64,000 nt of DNA from positions 146,347,734-146,411,733 of the forward strand of contig CM043958.1 in the NCBI GenBank assembly GCA_014529385.2, in the 5' to 3' direction. The notes under the pieces are model-generated. The model was given only the letters and a program-made list of their open reading frames with translations, did not search any database and was not told the origin of the DNA. The position numbers and the translations under genes were made by a program. This DNA is from Adiantum capillus-veneris (Eukaryota > Streptophyta > Polypodiopsida > Polypodiales > Pteridaceae). Below are positions 11,559 to 23,262 of this stretch, one piece after another (the first letter of the stretch is position 1; every line of letters begins with the position of its first letter).

Positions 11559-12475
11559 TGTTGTCGAGCAGATACACTGCTCGCAGTTGCTAGCAACGTG
11601 AGAACTGGGCCAACAAACAAGATGTCAACCAAGGATGGAGCTTGATTTGTAGGCGCATGGAAACAAATAGATGGGTGTCAATCACCTACTCAACCTTCTA
11701 AAGACAATCACTACCAAGGAAAATCAACTCAAGCACACTATGTATCCACAATTGTAACCTTATCTACGAAGGCTACACTCTCCGAAATATGACCTAACGT
11801 TGTCAAATCGTCATGAAACTTGAGGAGTAACCTCTATACACCTAGAGGACACTACCCTAAAGTCTCTAACCCAACTTACTACTTTCAAGCACTTGGTGCA
11901 AAAAACGCATATGAAGACAGGCCAAAAATTACAGGTCATCGATTCTCAACGTGTTTAGGCCTAAAGTGTAGTTCAACTCACCATGAACGCAAGGGCATAT
12001 AGCAATCACAAAATAGATACACGGTTAGAGAGAAAACTCACTTTGAAGCTCGTGAAAGAGCTCTTTGTGAGACTGGAATCGTGCAAGCTTGGCATTGAAG
12101 CGTAGCTCTTGCCATTGCTAACACGATGGTGTAGTCGCCTTCGCTAAATGTAGCTTACGTAGTGCGTGTAGAGAGTAGAAGAAGACCTCACTCACTCTCT
12201 CACACAAAAGACACAGTCATGACACACTTAGTTGAGCTCAAAAGATGATTAATTCAAAATTTATCCTTAGGGTTACAAAAGATGGCTTTTATACCTCAAA
12301 CTTGGAGGTTCTAACTTATCACAATTACCTCCTACTTTCTACCATGGGTTTAGCTGATCCGCATTAATAATATATTACAATTTGGAAACTCGATTGAGTC
12401 CCAAAAAATAATTATATTGAGTTTGAAAAATTAAATGATAAAAAAAACAAGCTTTCTCGTGTTCTGATGTCAACA
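11559..12475 (-). repeat. Putative LTR of a second gypsy element
   Basis: On the minus strand it starts TGTTGACATCAG (12475) and ends CTCGACAACA (11559), one base before the primer site at 11557. A TATA-like GGTATAAAAGCC lies near 12283-12294. About 917 bp. No second copy is in the window, so the call rests on TG...CA ends, primer site and TATA box. Its internal region is missing; the next block (10836-11446) begins within ~100 bp of the primer site. Confidence 0.5.
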
Positions 12476-13099
12476 CCGCCAATCAAAGAGCTAGAAGAAA
12501 TAGTGCACACGTAGTTCTAAAATGCCAATTCCTAGTTTTGGCATAGCAAAAACTGTACTCATGTTGAGTACTAAGGAGTTCAAAGACACCTTTCATATAA
12601 TTGACTCCCATCACATCAAACAGAGTCTGATTCTCACCATATCTAGATGGACATCTTCTTTTGACAACAACCAAAACGTTCAACAACACCAAAAGCCCCA
12701 GAAGAACCTTAAGTACATGCAAACAAGAAATATCCAATTGTAGCAGAAAAAGGTAAAGCTAAAGCACACACTGAAGCCCATCAACCTTGCAAGTCAATTT
12801 TACCTTCAACGAGCCTCCACAACCTTTCAACGCAGCCTCTACATCAAAAGCCACACATCTTTTGCTCCATCAGCGTGATGATTGAGAACGGTGAGAAAGG
12901 ACATAAGCAAATTTTTCGATCACTGAGTCGTGGTTTGCTTGTTGAGTTGATGTGTTTGCTTGTTAGGTTCACTTATTGAGGACTAACAACCTCAAAGAGT
13001 CTCCGTACCCCATTTGAGTCACTTACATGAGTATTGATATTATGTTAGTGCCAGATAGCTATGCTACAGACATCCGTTGTGGCGACCCGCTAATAGCAT
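12476..13099. other. No gene recognised
   Basis: Sequence between the second LTR-like block and the first copia homology. Short opposing frames at 12483-12743 show no domain. The copia similarity on the minus strand fades out near 13100, so Copia-H is truncated here. Confidence 0.4.
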
Positions 13100-14562
13100 T
13101 GATTATTCTCACTGCACATTATCTTCCATTTGAATAGCCTCTTGGTAGCAGGTAGGCTCTCTAAAATCATTGACAAACAAATAGTATAACCCTAGCAAAA
13201 AATGCTCAAGGGCATGAGAGACTCGCATAAATATCCTCATTGCTTGACTATTGAACTTTGCTCCCTTTGGAGCACTATTAGCATCACTAGGAGACTGAGT
13301 TTGATCTCACTTGACTCTACATCCTTGAATATGACCTTGTGATACTCAACCTCTTTGATAGGTTGTCTATGCATCCTCACCTCATTAAAGATAACTTGTG
13401 AGCTACCAATGAGTTTTCTAGATTTTGAGTGCCAAAGACAATAGATTGCACCATATCCAATGAAGATGCATTTATGTGATTTTGGATTTAGCTTATTGCA
13501 TAGCTCTTTAGGGACATGTGAGCTTGCCTCGCACCCACATACATGTAGTCTGTTGTAGTTTGGCTCCTTGCCGATCCACATCTCATGTGGAATCTTATAA
13601 CTCAATGACATACTAGGCAATCGATTGATAATGTAAAATGATGTCGTAATAGCCTCTCCCCAAAAATCTAGAAGTAAGTTCACCATATACAACTTGGTTG
13701 TGACTCTCTCTTGGATTTTTCTATTCATATGCTCAGCAACACCATTTTGAGTATGTGTGTACAACATAGTAATGTATTGCCTAATGTCTCTTTTGCTACA
13801 AAAATTCTTAAACTCAATGGAGATATACTCTCCCTCGTTCTTGGTGTGAAAAGCCTTCAACTTCTTACCTGACTAGTTCTCTATAATTGTAAGGAATTGC
13901 TAAAACATAGCAAAAACTTTGTCTTTCCTCTTCAAGAGGTAGAACCACACCTTCCTAGTAGATTCATCTATGAATGTTGGAAATACAATGCCTCCCTAGA
14001 GACGTATGCATCATAGGCCCACATAAATCATTATGTACCAAGTTTAGAGGATTCCTAATTCTTTATTTAATGATGAAGTTATAACCATAAATTTGATTCT
14101 CAAACAAAGTAAAAAATAAAAAAGTTTCAGACAAGTAAGTAGTCCAAATGCTGAAGTTGTTTCATTCCTTTTTGACTCATATGACCAAGCTAGCTATGTT
14201 GCAACTTAGTAGAAGGTAGGTTGACAACATAAATGGAATTCTCTTTCATTGAAAGATATACAAAGTGTACAATGAGCCAAAATTTTGGCCCTTGAAGATG
14301 ACCAAATTTCTCTCTTAAATCATCCAAGAACCATTGTAGTATATCCCAAATCATCAAGCTGACTAGCTGACACTAAGCTCTTCATCAACTTTGGAAATGT
14401 CTACCTCAAAGCATAAATCCAATGCCACTATGCATGCATAGCTTCACATACAATGCCACAAATCTCAAAGTGATATAAGTCACCTAGCTTGATTGACCAT
14501 GCATAGGAGCATAACTAGAGAACCATTCCCTATGGGCAATAACATGAAAACTAGTACCTGAG
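13100..14562 (-). pseudogene. Copia-H protease remainder, integrase and RT N-terminus
   Basis: Read on the minus strand: SGTSFHVIAHREWFSSY (protease, just inside 14562), LGHMSQKGMKQLQ (GAG_pre-integrase, ~14160-14200), LVHNDLCGPMM (~14020-14050), FIDESTRKVWFYLLKRK (~13930-13970), then a 207-codon integrase stretch (13237-13860) with TQNGVAEHMNR, LLLDFWGEAI and HKCIFIGYG. After it come EPTCYQEAIQMEDNVQ (~13110-13160) and loss of similarity. Several in-frame stops and shifts occur. The integrase acidic residue usually seen in NGGEY is preserved only as NEGEY. Confidence 0.8.
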
Positions 14563-14936
14563 TGTATAATAACTAATATCTAGTTCTCCTAAATGATTTT
14601 CTCATGTTAATCTCATCATTTAATATGGGAAAGTACCAGGGGAGAAAAGGCTAGAATATTGGTTAAGCTGGCAGACCGGTAACAGTAGGGATCCAAAGGA
14701 GGGAAAATAGGGATCCAAAGGGGGGGGCATCTGCAAAAGAGTAATGTGCAACAATGGGCTTCAAAGACCCTAAGGTTCAGTCCATTAAGACTTCCAAAAT
14801 GCTAAGGTTCCAAAATTCAAAGGTTATGTCCAATGGTCAAACTCTAGGTAAAATTGAATGCTTATGTGAAGACCATAAAGTCTTCACATATCCCTAGATA
14901 GCAGGGGGCAAGCCCAAATTGTAGGGGAGGAGAGAT

Positions 14937-14984
<48 letters not shown>

Positions 14985-16185
14985 TAGCAGGCTCCCTTTA
15001 CACAAAGGGAATAGGGGACACATGTCAACTCCCTAGCCCACTTGCCCCCAAGGTGCATTCAAATCCTATTGGATGGCCATAGAGGTGGCCCAATAAGATT
15101 AGGCTAGAGTACATTTAGTTTAATTCATTTTAAAACACTTGATAAAAGAACCAATAGAAATTAAGATCTCTAGAAGACTATTGGATAGTCTCCCAAGGGG
15201 TCCAATGAGCATTCAACAGCCCAATGGCTTGCCTGATTCCTATTGGCTAGAAGACTAAGGGGTCCAATGAAAGTTTAATTGCATTTTTAATTACCTAAAG
15301 CTCTCACAAAAGGGGAAAGGGGGACACATGTCACAAGGCCATCACTTTTGCTTCTTAATTATCATTGGCTAAGCTTTGCAGGGTCCAATGGGATGCCAGC
15401 ATGAGTTAAAATCAAGAGGGATCGATCAAGAGAGAGGGGGGGGGCGGGGCTGATTTTGGCAAGGCATTATCACACACACACTCACACAATCTCATGTGTG
15501 GAGTAAATAAGACTATCTCCTTCTCAAGCTTTAATGAAAATCTCATCATCTACTCCAAGCTTGTGAGAAGGGAGGCCTACACCAACAACTCTTGGCTTTG
15601 TGATGCAAATCCAACCGAGAGCCAAGCTCCAATGCCTGCTCATCTCCCTTACCATGCTAATTACTAAGCTATGCTAAGCTATTATGAGTGATTATGTGAG
15701 GAGACATACTTCGTTCTCGTAAGAATACTCCTTCGTCTCAATCTACTCTCATACCCCGCTAGCTCTCACCATCTTCGAAGGTGTGTGAGGTCTTGGGTTT
15801 GAGACCGTGAGGGAATTGATGTTGTGTTTTATAAGTGTGAGCTTGGTGCTTGAAGCTTCCATCTTCATTGCACCAGCGAGTTATTGAAGGAACGCAAAGT
15901 ATTGTATTGTAAAATGTCTCCCTTGATGGGGGAAACCTATAATACAAAGCCTTTTGGAGGGGGGACCGGCTCCATGTAAATCCGGTCCTCAAATGTTGTC
16001 AATAGCTTAATTTCTCTCTCTTTTTGAAGTATTGTTTATGCCTATCTAACTAGGTGTTATGCTTTTGTTGCTCTCTCCATCCAAGCACTCTTGCTATGCT
16101 CATTAGGAATCTATTCTAATGAAATGCTCACTATGTCTATGTTATTTTCCGCTACACACAAGTTACTAGACCATTAAATGTTACA
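14563..16185 (+). repeat. Gypsy-A 5' LTR
   Basis: 1623 bp, starting TGTATAATAACTAATATC and ending AAATGTTACA, with the primer site one base later. It contains an AC microsatellite (14939-14982), a G-rich tract near 15436, and four ATTGG/CCAAT pairs at 15068/15090, 15180/15202, 15242/15264 and 15364/15385. Homologous throughout to the B and C LTRs. Minus-strand frames in the LTR are spurious. Confidence 0.9.
14939..14982. repeat. (AC)n microsatellite inside the LTR
   Basis: About 22 AC units at the same LTR position where B1, both B2 LTRs and C carry shorter AC runs (~37053-37082, 46324-46338, 53636-53653, 39057-39078). Only six bases remain at the equivalent place in Gypsy-A's own 3' LTR (~22340). 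Confidence 0.95.
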
Positions 16186-16186
16186 T

Positions 16187-16198
16187 TGGTATTAGAGT
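16187..16198 (+). promoter_or_regulatory. Gypsy-A primer-binding site, tRNA-Met type
   Basis: TGGTATTAGAGT, one base after the LTR end; the intact form TGGTATCAGAGC is in Gypsy-B2. Complementary to the 3' end of initiator tRNA-Met with decay. Confidence 0.8.
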
Positions 16199-16207
16199 TG
16201 GAAGTTT

Positions 16208-16401
16208 CTCTTTTCTTGTTCAAGAAGGGAGTTCCTCAAGCTAACTATAAATGGTTGGTATTATTAATTGCAATTGAGTAAGTAGAATAGGGATTTTTGC
16301 AGTGCGCCTGCTTTGTGCAGATAACGGGGCATCATTGTCGAGAGCTATGGTCTTAATAGTGGAGTCCTACGGGGCTAGCCTACAGCTTAACCACTATTGA
16401 G
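16208..16401 (+). promoter_or_regulatory. Gypsy-A leader stem-loops
   Basis: Two RNA hairpins conserved with B2 and C. A 10-bp stem (16208-16217 with 16222-16231, loop GTTC) follows the primer site. A 50-nt structure (16352-16401) has an outer stem CTTAATAGTGG/CCACTATTGAG and an inner stem AGTCC/GGGCT capped by TACG. Function unknown; packaging or dimerisation is an inference from position. Confidence 0.6.
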
Positions 16402-16596
16402 CTATTAGAAGCTTGACAAGAGCCGGTACTGTTTTGGTGTTGACAGACCCTCTCTTCTATTCCTTGCAAGTAATGATATTCAAGCCACGGGTACAGGAGC
16501 TTGAGTGCTTTTCTAAAGGGGTTAAGAGGAGTAGCAACTAGGGCTAGTAAAGGCCAAAGTACACCTTAAAAAAATTTACACCTAAAAGCTGCTAGA

Positions 16597-19500
16597 ATGG
16601 CTTACAATAGTAAAGAGAGTGAAATTAATGTTGATAGCTTTGATTTTGCTAATGAGCAGGCTACTAATGATGCCCCTATGCTTGCTAACTACCTTGTTTC
16701 TAGGCTTCAACAAGCCATGGGCAATCCATCCCTCCAAAGTGAAGTGCAACAGCAGCTATGTGCTCATGGGATTCTCTAGACTCCCCACCAAGAAGAGAGA
16801 GTACCTAGGAAGCCTCCTTGTGAGACTTCCAAAAGAGGCCTCTCTCCGATTTGGGAAGAAGAAGAGGATCCGTACAAAGGGCTTAAAAATCTACTACTTG
16901 ACGACGCATCTCCTTCCTAAAGGAGAACTCAAGAGCCCCCACCAAAAGAATGAGAAAGAACTGAGTCTTCTGCCACCTCGACCGAAATGGCTCCACGAAG
17001 CCGGCGGGCAAAATGCTCTCCAACACCCTCTAAATGGAGAAGACCATCACACACTCTCCACACCATAATTCAAAGAGGGATGACAAAAAACAAGAGAAGA
17101 AAAAGGCGAGAAAGAGGTCACCCTCTTCTCCATCTTCTTGATCCTCTTCCTCTTATGAAGAAAGTGATGGTGCAGATAAGAAGGAACAAGGGAAGAAAAA
17201 GGCAAGAAAGAGGTCATCCTCTTCTCCATCCTCCTCAAATTCTTCCTCCTCTGAAGAAAGTGATCGTGCAACTTTTGAACCACCAAAAAGAAGAGGCCAT
17301 AGGAAATCCTATGCCGCGTGGAAGAAGTCGTCCAAGCTCAAGAAGTTCAAAGAGGGAGGAAAGAACATCTCTTTCCTTACCTACGATGACACCTTTGGTG
17401 CTACAGACAAAGTCTTGGCCTTCATCCAACAATGTGATGCGGCATTTGGAGATGAGGGCTTCACGGAGTCCTCTAAGCTATGCCATGTAGCTATGCATTT
17501 TCAAAAGTCTGCCAGGAAATGGTGGTCTAGCCTACGGGCAAACGATGAAGCTCCACGAACATGAAAAGCTTTTAGAGCTTCCATCATGAAGCAATTTTTG
17601 GATACCGATGCCAAAGACAAAGTACTCACCGAATGGCGAAGCTTGAAGCTCTCTCCCTACGAATCTATTCACAAATATGTAGACAAGTTTTGGGACTTAC
17701 ATCAAAGCCAGTGTCTTCAAAAAGATGGATTTTTTAGAGCAAAAACAACAATTTTGTGTGGATCTAACTAAAGATATGGCAGAGTATGTTAACTCCCAAA
17801 GGCCACGCACCATATCTGCGGTCATACACCATACCATGGTGGCTTCATGAATCAATTTCCAACAAGGGGCTAAGAGAAATCTTAAGCCCACGGAGAACAA
17901 TGACCATAATAATGAGCCCAAGGGGAAGGACAATGTCCAAAAGTCTCCTAAAGGCACTGCCAACAACAAAAAAGCTAAGGAGAAGGGACTTTATAAAGGC
18001 AAGAATAAACTCTCTCGTGAAGAGCTTGAGCGTTATCGTAAAGATAATCGTTGTTTCAAGTGTGGGGAGCAAGGGCATGCTTATCGTGCTTATCCCTACA
18101 AGAATACACGAAATGAGCCTCCTAGAGCTACCTTGGTCGAAATCCAAGAAGAGGATGCTCACCACAAAGGATCTCCTCTATGCCATGCTTGGGGAAAGGT
18201 AAAAGAACATGATGATTTTATTATCTTTGACCCTGGTTCTACTCACAATTTCATATCCACAGAGTTGGCCACCAAGCTAGGAATCCAAGCCTATGAGATG
18301 GAAGATGTCCAACCAGTCGATGGTGCTTTCAAGGGGCAAGAAGCTTCAGGCACTCCCTTAATTGGGAAATTGAGGCTCCATGTCCAAAGCTATGTGGACA
18401 AAGAGGACTTCTTTATCTCTCCTCTCAAGCACGAGGATGTAATCCTAGGGGCACCATGGTTTGGTCGCATGGCTGCCAATGTTAAATTTCCTAAAAGGCA
18501 AATCTACTTTAGGTTCAGGGAAAAAAGATATGTACATAGATGCCAAAGAATTGGGTAGTAACACCATACCCATTGTACATATGCAAGCTTTCAATAAGTC
18601 AATAAAGAGCTCTATTTCTGTGTGCATGATTTTTGTTAAAGATTCTTAAAATGAACCTAATGCTTTAGCAAAAGAAAATATAAGCAATCACAAAGAATTA
18701 GAGTTATCCAATTTTCTCAAGGGATTTCAAGATGTTTTTAGTGACAACATCCCTTGTGAACTACCTCTTGAACGAGGCAACGATGACCATGCAATTGAAC
18801 TTCTTCTAGGAAGTTCACTGCCTAATAAACCTCCTTATAGAGTTTCTCAAGCTCAACAAGAGGAGATTATGCGGCAAGTGCATGAGTTAGTTGAGAAGGG
18901 CATGGTTAGGCCTAGCTCATCTCCATGTTGCTCACCCGTTATTATTGCAAAAGAAAGATGGCATATATCGTATGTGTATCGACTATAGAGCACTAAAAAG
19001 GATCACTATCAAGAATAGGTTTCCCGTTCCACTGGTAGAAGACCTATTTGATAAGCTACAAGGGTCGACCTACTTTAGTAGGATTCACCTAAAAAGTGGT
19101 TACCATCAAATAAGGATAGTTGATCAAGACATTGTAAAGACTGCATTTTGCACTAGTTTGGTCTTTAAGAATACATTGGCATGCCTTTTGGCTTGACCAA
19201 TCCACTAGCCACATATAACCGATTGATGGAGAAGCTATCCAAGCCTTACCAAACCTTTAATGGAGTGTTCTTTGATGATATTATCATCTACTCTAATTCA
19301 TTAGACAAACACAAGCAACATCCCCAGGTAATATTTCAAGTCTTATGAGAGAATAAACTTTATATTAATCAAAAGAAAAGTGAATTTTTCTTACAAGAGA
19401 TTCAGTATTTAGGTCACATTATCTCTCAAGATGGCATCCAAATGGATCCATCGAATCTAGAGGTAATAAAAGGATGGCCTAACCCAAGGAATCTACATGA

Positions 19501-21612
19501 ACTAAGAAGCTTTATATGTATGTGTGCATACTATAGACGCTTCATAGAAAAGTTCTCACAAATCACGGCACCATTACATGACCTAGCAAAGAAAAATGTT
19601 AGGTATACTTGGTCTGCAAAGGAGAAAAATGCTTTAAAAAAGCTTAAAGAAAAGCTTATCTCTCAACTTGTGCTCACTGCCGGATCTCTCAAAACGATTT
19701 GAGCCCCAATGTGACGCTTGTCGTGATTACCTTGGAGCTGTTTTGCTCCAAGAAGGGCATGTCATAGCCTATGAAAGTCGAAGGCTCGACCCTGTTGAGC
19801 AAGCTCTAGGCATATATGAAAAGGAGCTCCTCGCAGTTCTAAATGCCTTAAGACTCGTGGGAGCACTATTTATTGGGGACTCCTTTCATTCTTTGGATGG
19901 ATCACCAAAGCCTTAAGTACTTCATGACGCAGACCAAGCTCTCCGAAAAACAAATGAGGTGGAAAAATTCCTTTCGCAATTTCATTTTCATATTGCTCAC
20001 ATTGCTGGCAAGCAATGTGAGCAATATGGGAAAATTCCTTTCGCAATTTCATTTTCATATTGTTGGCAAGCATAATCAAGTAGCCGATGCACTCTCAAGA
20101 CGGCCGAGAGTGAATACGGTTTCCATAGCAACTCACAATGATCTATCTTCTATGATAGATGAGTACGCTATTGATCTCGATTTTAGAGATGTGATTTCAG
20201 CCCTTGCACTACGGAAGAAAGAGGAACCATTTACTTTACAAGATGGTTATCTTCTCTATGGCAATAGACTATGTGTTACTAACTTAGTACGTGAGAAAGT
20301 AATGTATGAATCTCATGATCCTCCTTATGTGGTGCATAGAGGGACTCAGTCTACCCTAAAAGGGATTGAAACATATTTCTATTGGACTACCATGAAAGCA
20401 AACATACAAGCGTATGTTTTTAAATGTGTGGTATGTCAAAAGACAAAGTTTGATAGAGGGAAGCAACCTGGATTGCTTCAACCTTTGCCAATCCCTAATT
20501 CACCATGGTAAAGCATATCCATGGATTTTATCTTTGGATTGCCTAAGTCTATCCTTGGGAATATGGGAATATGGACGATAGTAGACAGGTTCAGCAAACA
20601 AGCTCACTTTATACCTGTCAAAAAGACTATCAAAACCCATCAAATGGAAACCCTCTTCATATCACAAATCTTCAAATACCATGGCTTGCCAATGTCCATA
20701 GTGTCGGATAGAGATCCTAGAATGACCTAGTAATTTCTGGAAGGGTCTCTTTGAGAATTTAGGGACAAGGCTAAACTTCTCTTCGGCCTACCACCCGCAA
20801 ACGGATGGCCAAAGTGAAATAGCTAATTTGACAATTCTTGATCTACTAAAAGCCTACATAACGGAAGTAGATAAAAGGTCCCAATGGGAGAAGTACTTAC
20901 CCTTAGTGGAGTATATACGCCTACAATAATACTCTACATACCTCCACGAGAAAAGCACCTTTCGAGGTGATTGAGGGAAGATCCAAAATTCCCCTGCTAC
21001 TTAAGGTACACAGGAAGATCTTCGCTGTTGCAGATGAGTATAGCCGAGACCTACAAGAATCTTTCCAAAAGATTAAGGATGCTATCTCTATCTCATAGCA
21101 AAGGCAAAAGGCTACTGCTGATAAGCACAGAAGAGCCCAAGCCTTTAAAGAAAATGATTGGGTCTTGCTTAAATTTCCCAAGGCTCAATTAAGGCACACA
21201 ACGGGCAAGAATCCTACGGGACACCAAAAGTACTATGCTAAGTTAGCAAAAAGGTACTATGGTCCCTTCCAGATTCTTAGACCAATCAGTGACATGGCCT
21301 ATCAACCTTAAGTTACCCAGCCATTCGCTCGTACACAATGCTTTCCATGTGAGCCTATTTAAAGCCTTACAAAGGAGAGCCACCTCAAGAACCAACTATT
21401 GAAGACCCACCGGAGATAGAGGACCAAGAAGAGGTGTTGCAGCCCGAGTCCATTCTCCGACATGAAGACAAGGTATTGAGATGCGGTAAGATAATCTGAC
21501 GGTATCTTATTAAGTTTAAGAACTATCCTTTTGAAGATGCTAGATGGATGTAAGGCATACAATTAAAGGATAACCTAAACCTTGTCAATGCTTACAATGC
21601 TTCCCTAGAGTA
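16597..21612 (+). pseudogene. Gypsy-A gag-pol, heavily decayed
   Basis: Homologous along its length to Gypsy-B2. Gag starts MAYNSKESEINVDSFDF (16597) and stops after 60 codons; the RS-rich and Gag-core parts follow in shifted frames. The knuckle CFKCGEQGHAYRAYP has lost its last Cys. Protease FDPGSTHNF and AWGKV lie in one frame at 18133-18558. RT (FFDDIIIYS at ~19270), RNase H (19668-20100, with a local foldback), integrase (MDFIFGLPKS, VSDRDPR, QTDGQSEIANL) and a chromodomain-like tail ending NAYNASLE at 21612 are all recognisable. There are at least a dozen stops and shifts. Confidence 0.9.
19961..20062. repeat. Perfect 18-bp inverted repeat flanked by a direct repeat
   Basis: Arms 19989-20006 and 20011-20028 are exact reverse complements around GGCA. 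They are bracketed by two copies of a ~35-bp block (19961-19995, 20028-20062), the RNase H segment before the knuckle of the HIAGKHNQVADALS motif. Gypsy-B2 has a single copy and no palindrome here, so this is a local rearrangement of Gypsy-A. Confidence 0.9.
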
Positions 21613-21740
21613 AGCAAATGTACAAATGTTTAAAATGAATAGAGTTTTTGTCTTATAAGACTCTCGTTTTCTTTATTGTGCACAAATGCTTAGTATGCAT
21701 GCTTAGGATCAAGTTTGTGGAGATGAGCTCCCAAACACCA

Positions 21741-21962
21741 AGTAGATCTTGTCACTCTACTATGGAAGATTGATAGAACTAATGTGCAGACATGCTTGCG
21801 CCAGCTTAGGCTCTCAAGCACCAAATGGATTAGTCACCCATTCTGGAACGATGTTGTAGGGTAAGATAGGGATCCTCTACCCGCTAGAAAAAGGACTAAT
21901 GATTAGACTTTATCTTCTCTACCCCATAGTCGAGGACGACTATGATTTCAAGAGAGAGGTAA
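21741..21962 (+). promoter_or_regulatory. Gypsy-A 3' stem-loops and polypurine tract
   Basis: Conserved hairpins AGTAGA/TCTACT (21741-21761) and CATAGTCG/CGACTATG with loop AGGA (21925-21944), then the purine tract AAGAGAGAGGTAA (21950-21962) directly before the 3' LTR. The tract primes plus-strand DNA synthesis. The hairpins recur in B2 and C. Confidence 0.65.
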
Positions 21963-22673
21963 TTTCATAATAACTAATATCTAATTCTCCTAAATGATTT
22001 TCTCATGTTAAACTGATCATTTAATATGGGGAAATACTAGGGGAGAAAAAGCTAGAATATTGGTTAAGCTGGCGGACCGGTCACAGTAGGGATCCAAAGG
22101 AGGGAAATAGGGATCCAAAGGGGGGAGCATCTGCAAAAGAGTAATGTGCAACAATGGGCGTCAAAGACCCTAAGGTTCAGTCCATTTAGACTTCCAAAAT
22201 GCTAAGGTTCCAAAATTCAAAGGTTATGTCCAATGGTCAAACTCTACGTAAAATTGAATGCTTATGTGAAGACCATAAAGTCTTCACATATCCCTAGATA
22301 GGAGGGGGCGAGCCCAAATTGTAGGGGAGGAGAGAGAAACACACACTTTAGCAGGCTCCCTTTACACAAAGGGAATAGGGGACACATGTCAACTCCCTAG
22401 CCCAGTTGCCCCCAAGGTGCATTCAAACCCTATTGGATGGCCATAGAGGTGAACCATTGAGAATTAGGCTAGAGTACATTTAGTTTAATTCATTTTAAAC
22501 CCTATGGGATGGCCATAGAGGTGAATCAGTGAGAATTAGGCTAGAGTACATTTAGTTTAATGCATTTTAAAACACTTGATAAAAGAACCAATAGAAATTA
22601 AGCTCTCTAGAAGACTATTGGACAGTCTCCCAAGGGGTCCAATGAGCATTCAATAGCCCAATGGCTTGCTTGA
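21963..22673 (+). repeat. Gypsy-A 3' LTR, 5' portion
   Basis: Matches 14563 to about 15234 of the 5' LTR, ending GGCTTGCTTGA where the Copia-2 LTR starts. It has a private tandem duplication of 72 bp (units from 22431 and 22503). The remaining LTR resumes at 26788; about 310 bp between the two parts are missing. Confidence 0.9.
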
Positions 22674-22900
22674 TGTTACCATATACATGTGGTAGTGATG
22701 TGTGTGAACACACTAGGACCGCCGGGGCATTTTTTCCCTCTTTAGGAGGTTTTTTCCCCCGTGCATTATATATACGCCCATCACTCTAGGGCTACCTATC
22801 TTTCCATTGCACACTAAGTAATACACTCTCTATTGTGTGCCTTGAGCTTCCTTCGTCTTCTCCAAGCTATGTGTGTTTCTCTGCAACCCTAATTCCAACA
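22674..22900 (+). repeat. Copia-2 5' LTR
   Basis: 227 bp, starting TGTTACCATATACATG and ending AATTCCAACA. TATA-like TTATATATAC near 22766-22775. Good match to 57694-57917. Confidence 0.85.
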
Positions 22901-22902
22901 AT

Positions 22903-22914
22903 TGGTATCATAGC
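22903..22914 (+). promoter_or_regulatory. Copia-2 primer-binding site
   Basis: TGGTATCATAGC, two bases after the LTR, a one-base variant of the tRNA-Met site TGGTATCAGAGC. Confidence 0.8.
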
Positions 22915-23262
22915 AGGTCACGTCCTCCCGGGCTTAGTCGCCAGCTGCTCCAGCACACGCCTGTTCACTTTCTCCGATTTCAGTGAGCTTTGGTGAGCGT
23001 TCGCAGGTCAACAAATATTTTGGGTAAGCTCGAAGAGCTTGGTCTGCTAAAAATTTTGATTTGGGCTCATTTTGGCCTCCGTTTCCACTACAGGCAATAC
23101 TGCACAGGCTATTTCGTCATTTTGTGCATAATTTCTGTCAGTGCCGTTTTCTGCATAACATGTGCCTTATAGTCTTCTACGGTTTGTGCTATATAGCACA
23201 GGTTGTTCCCGCTCCATTTCTCCTATTTTCGGGCAGTTTTCACATCAAGTGCAGCATTTACC

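Noticed and set aside
12483-12743. Opposing 84- and 73-codon frames as possible host exons
   Set aside because: No recognisable motif on either strand, and the area is between transposon remnants.
15759-15992. A 77-codon minus-strand frame repeated at 27001
   Set aside because: Antisense to the Gypsy-A LTR near its 3' end; conserved by LTR homology only.
14563-16185. A CRISPR-like or satellite reading of the recurring ATTGG/CCAAT units
   Set aside because: Units are not direct repeats with unique spacers; this is a plant LTR, with the pattern better described as paired boxes.
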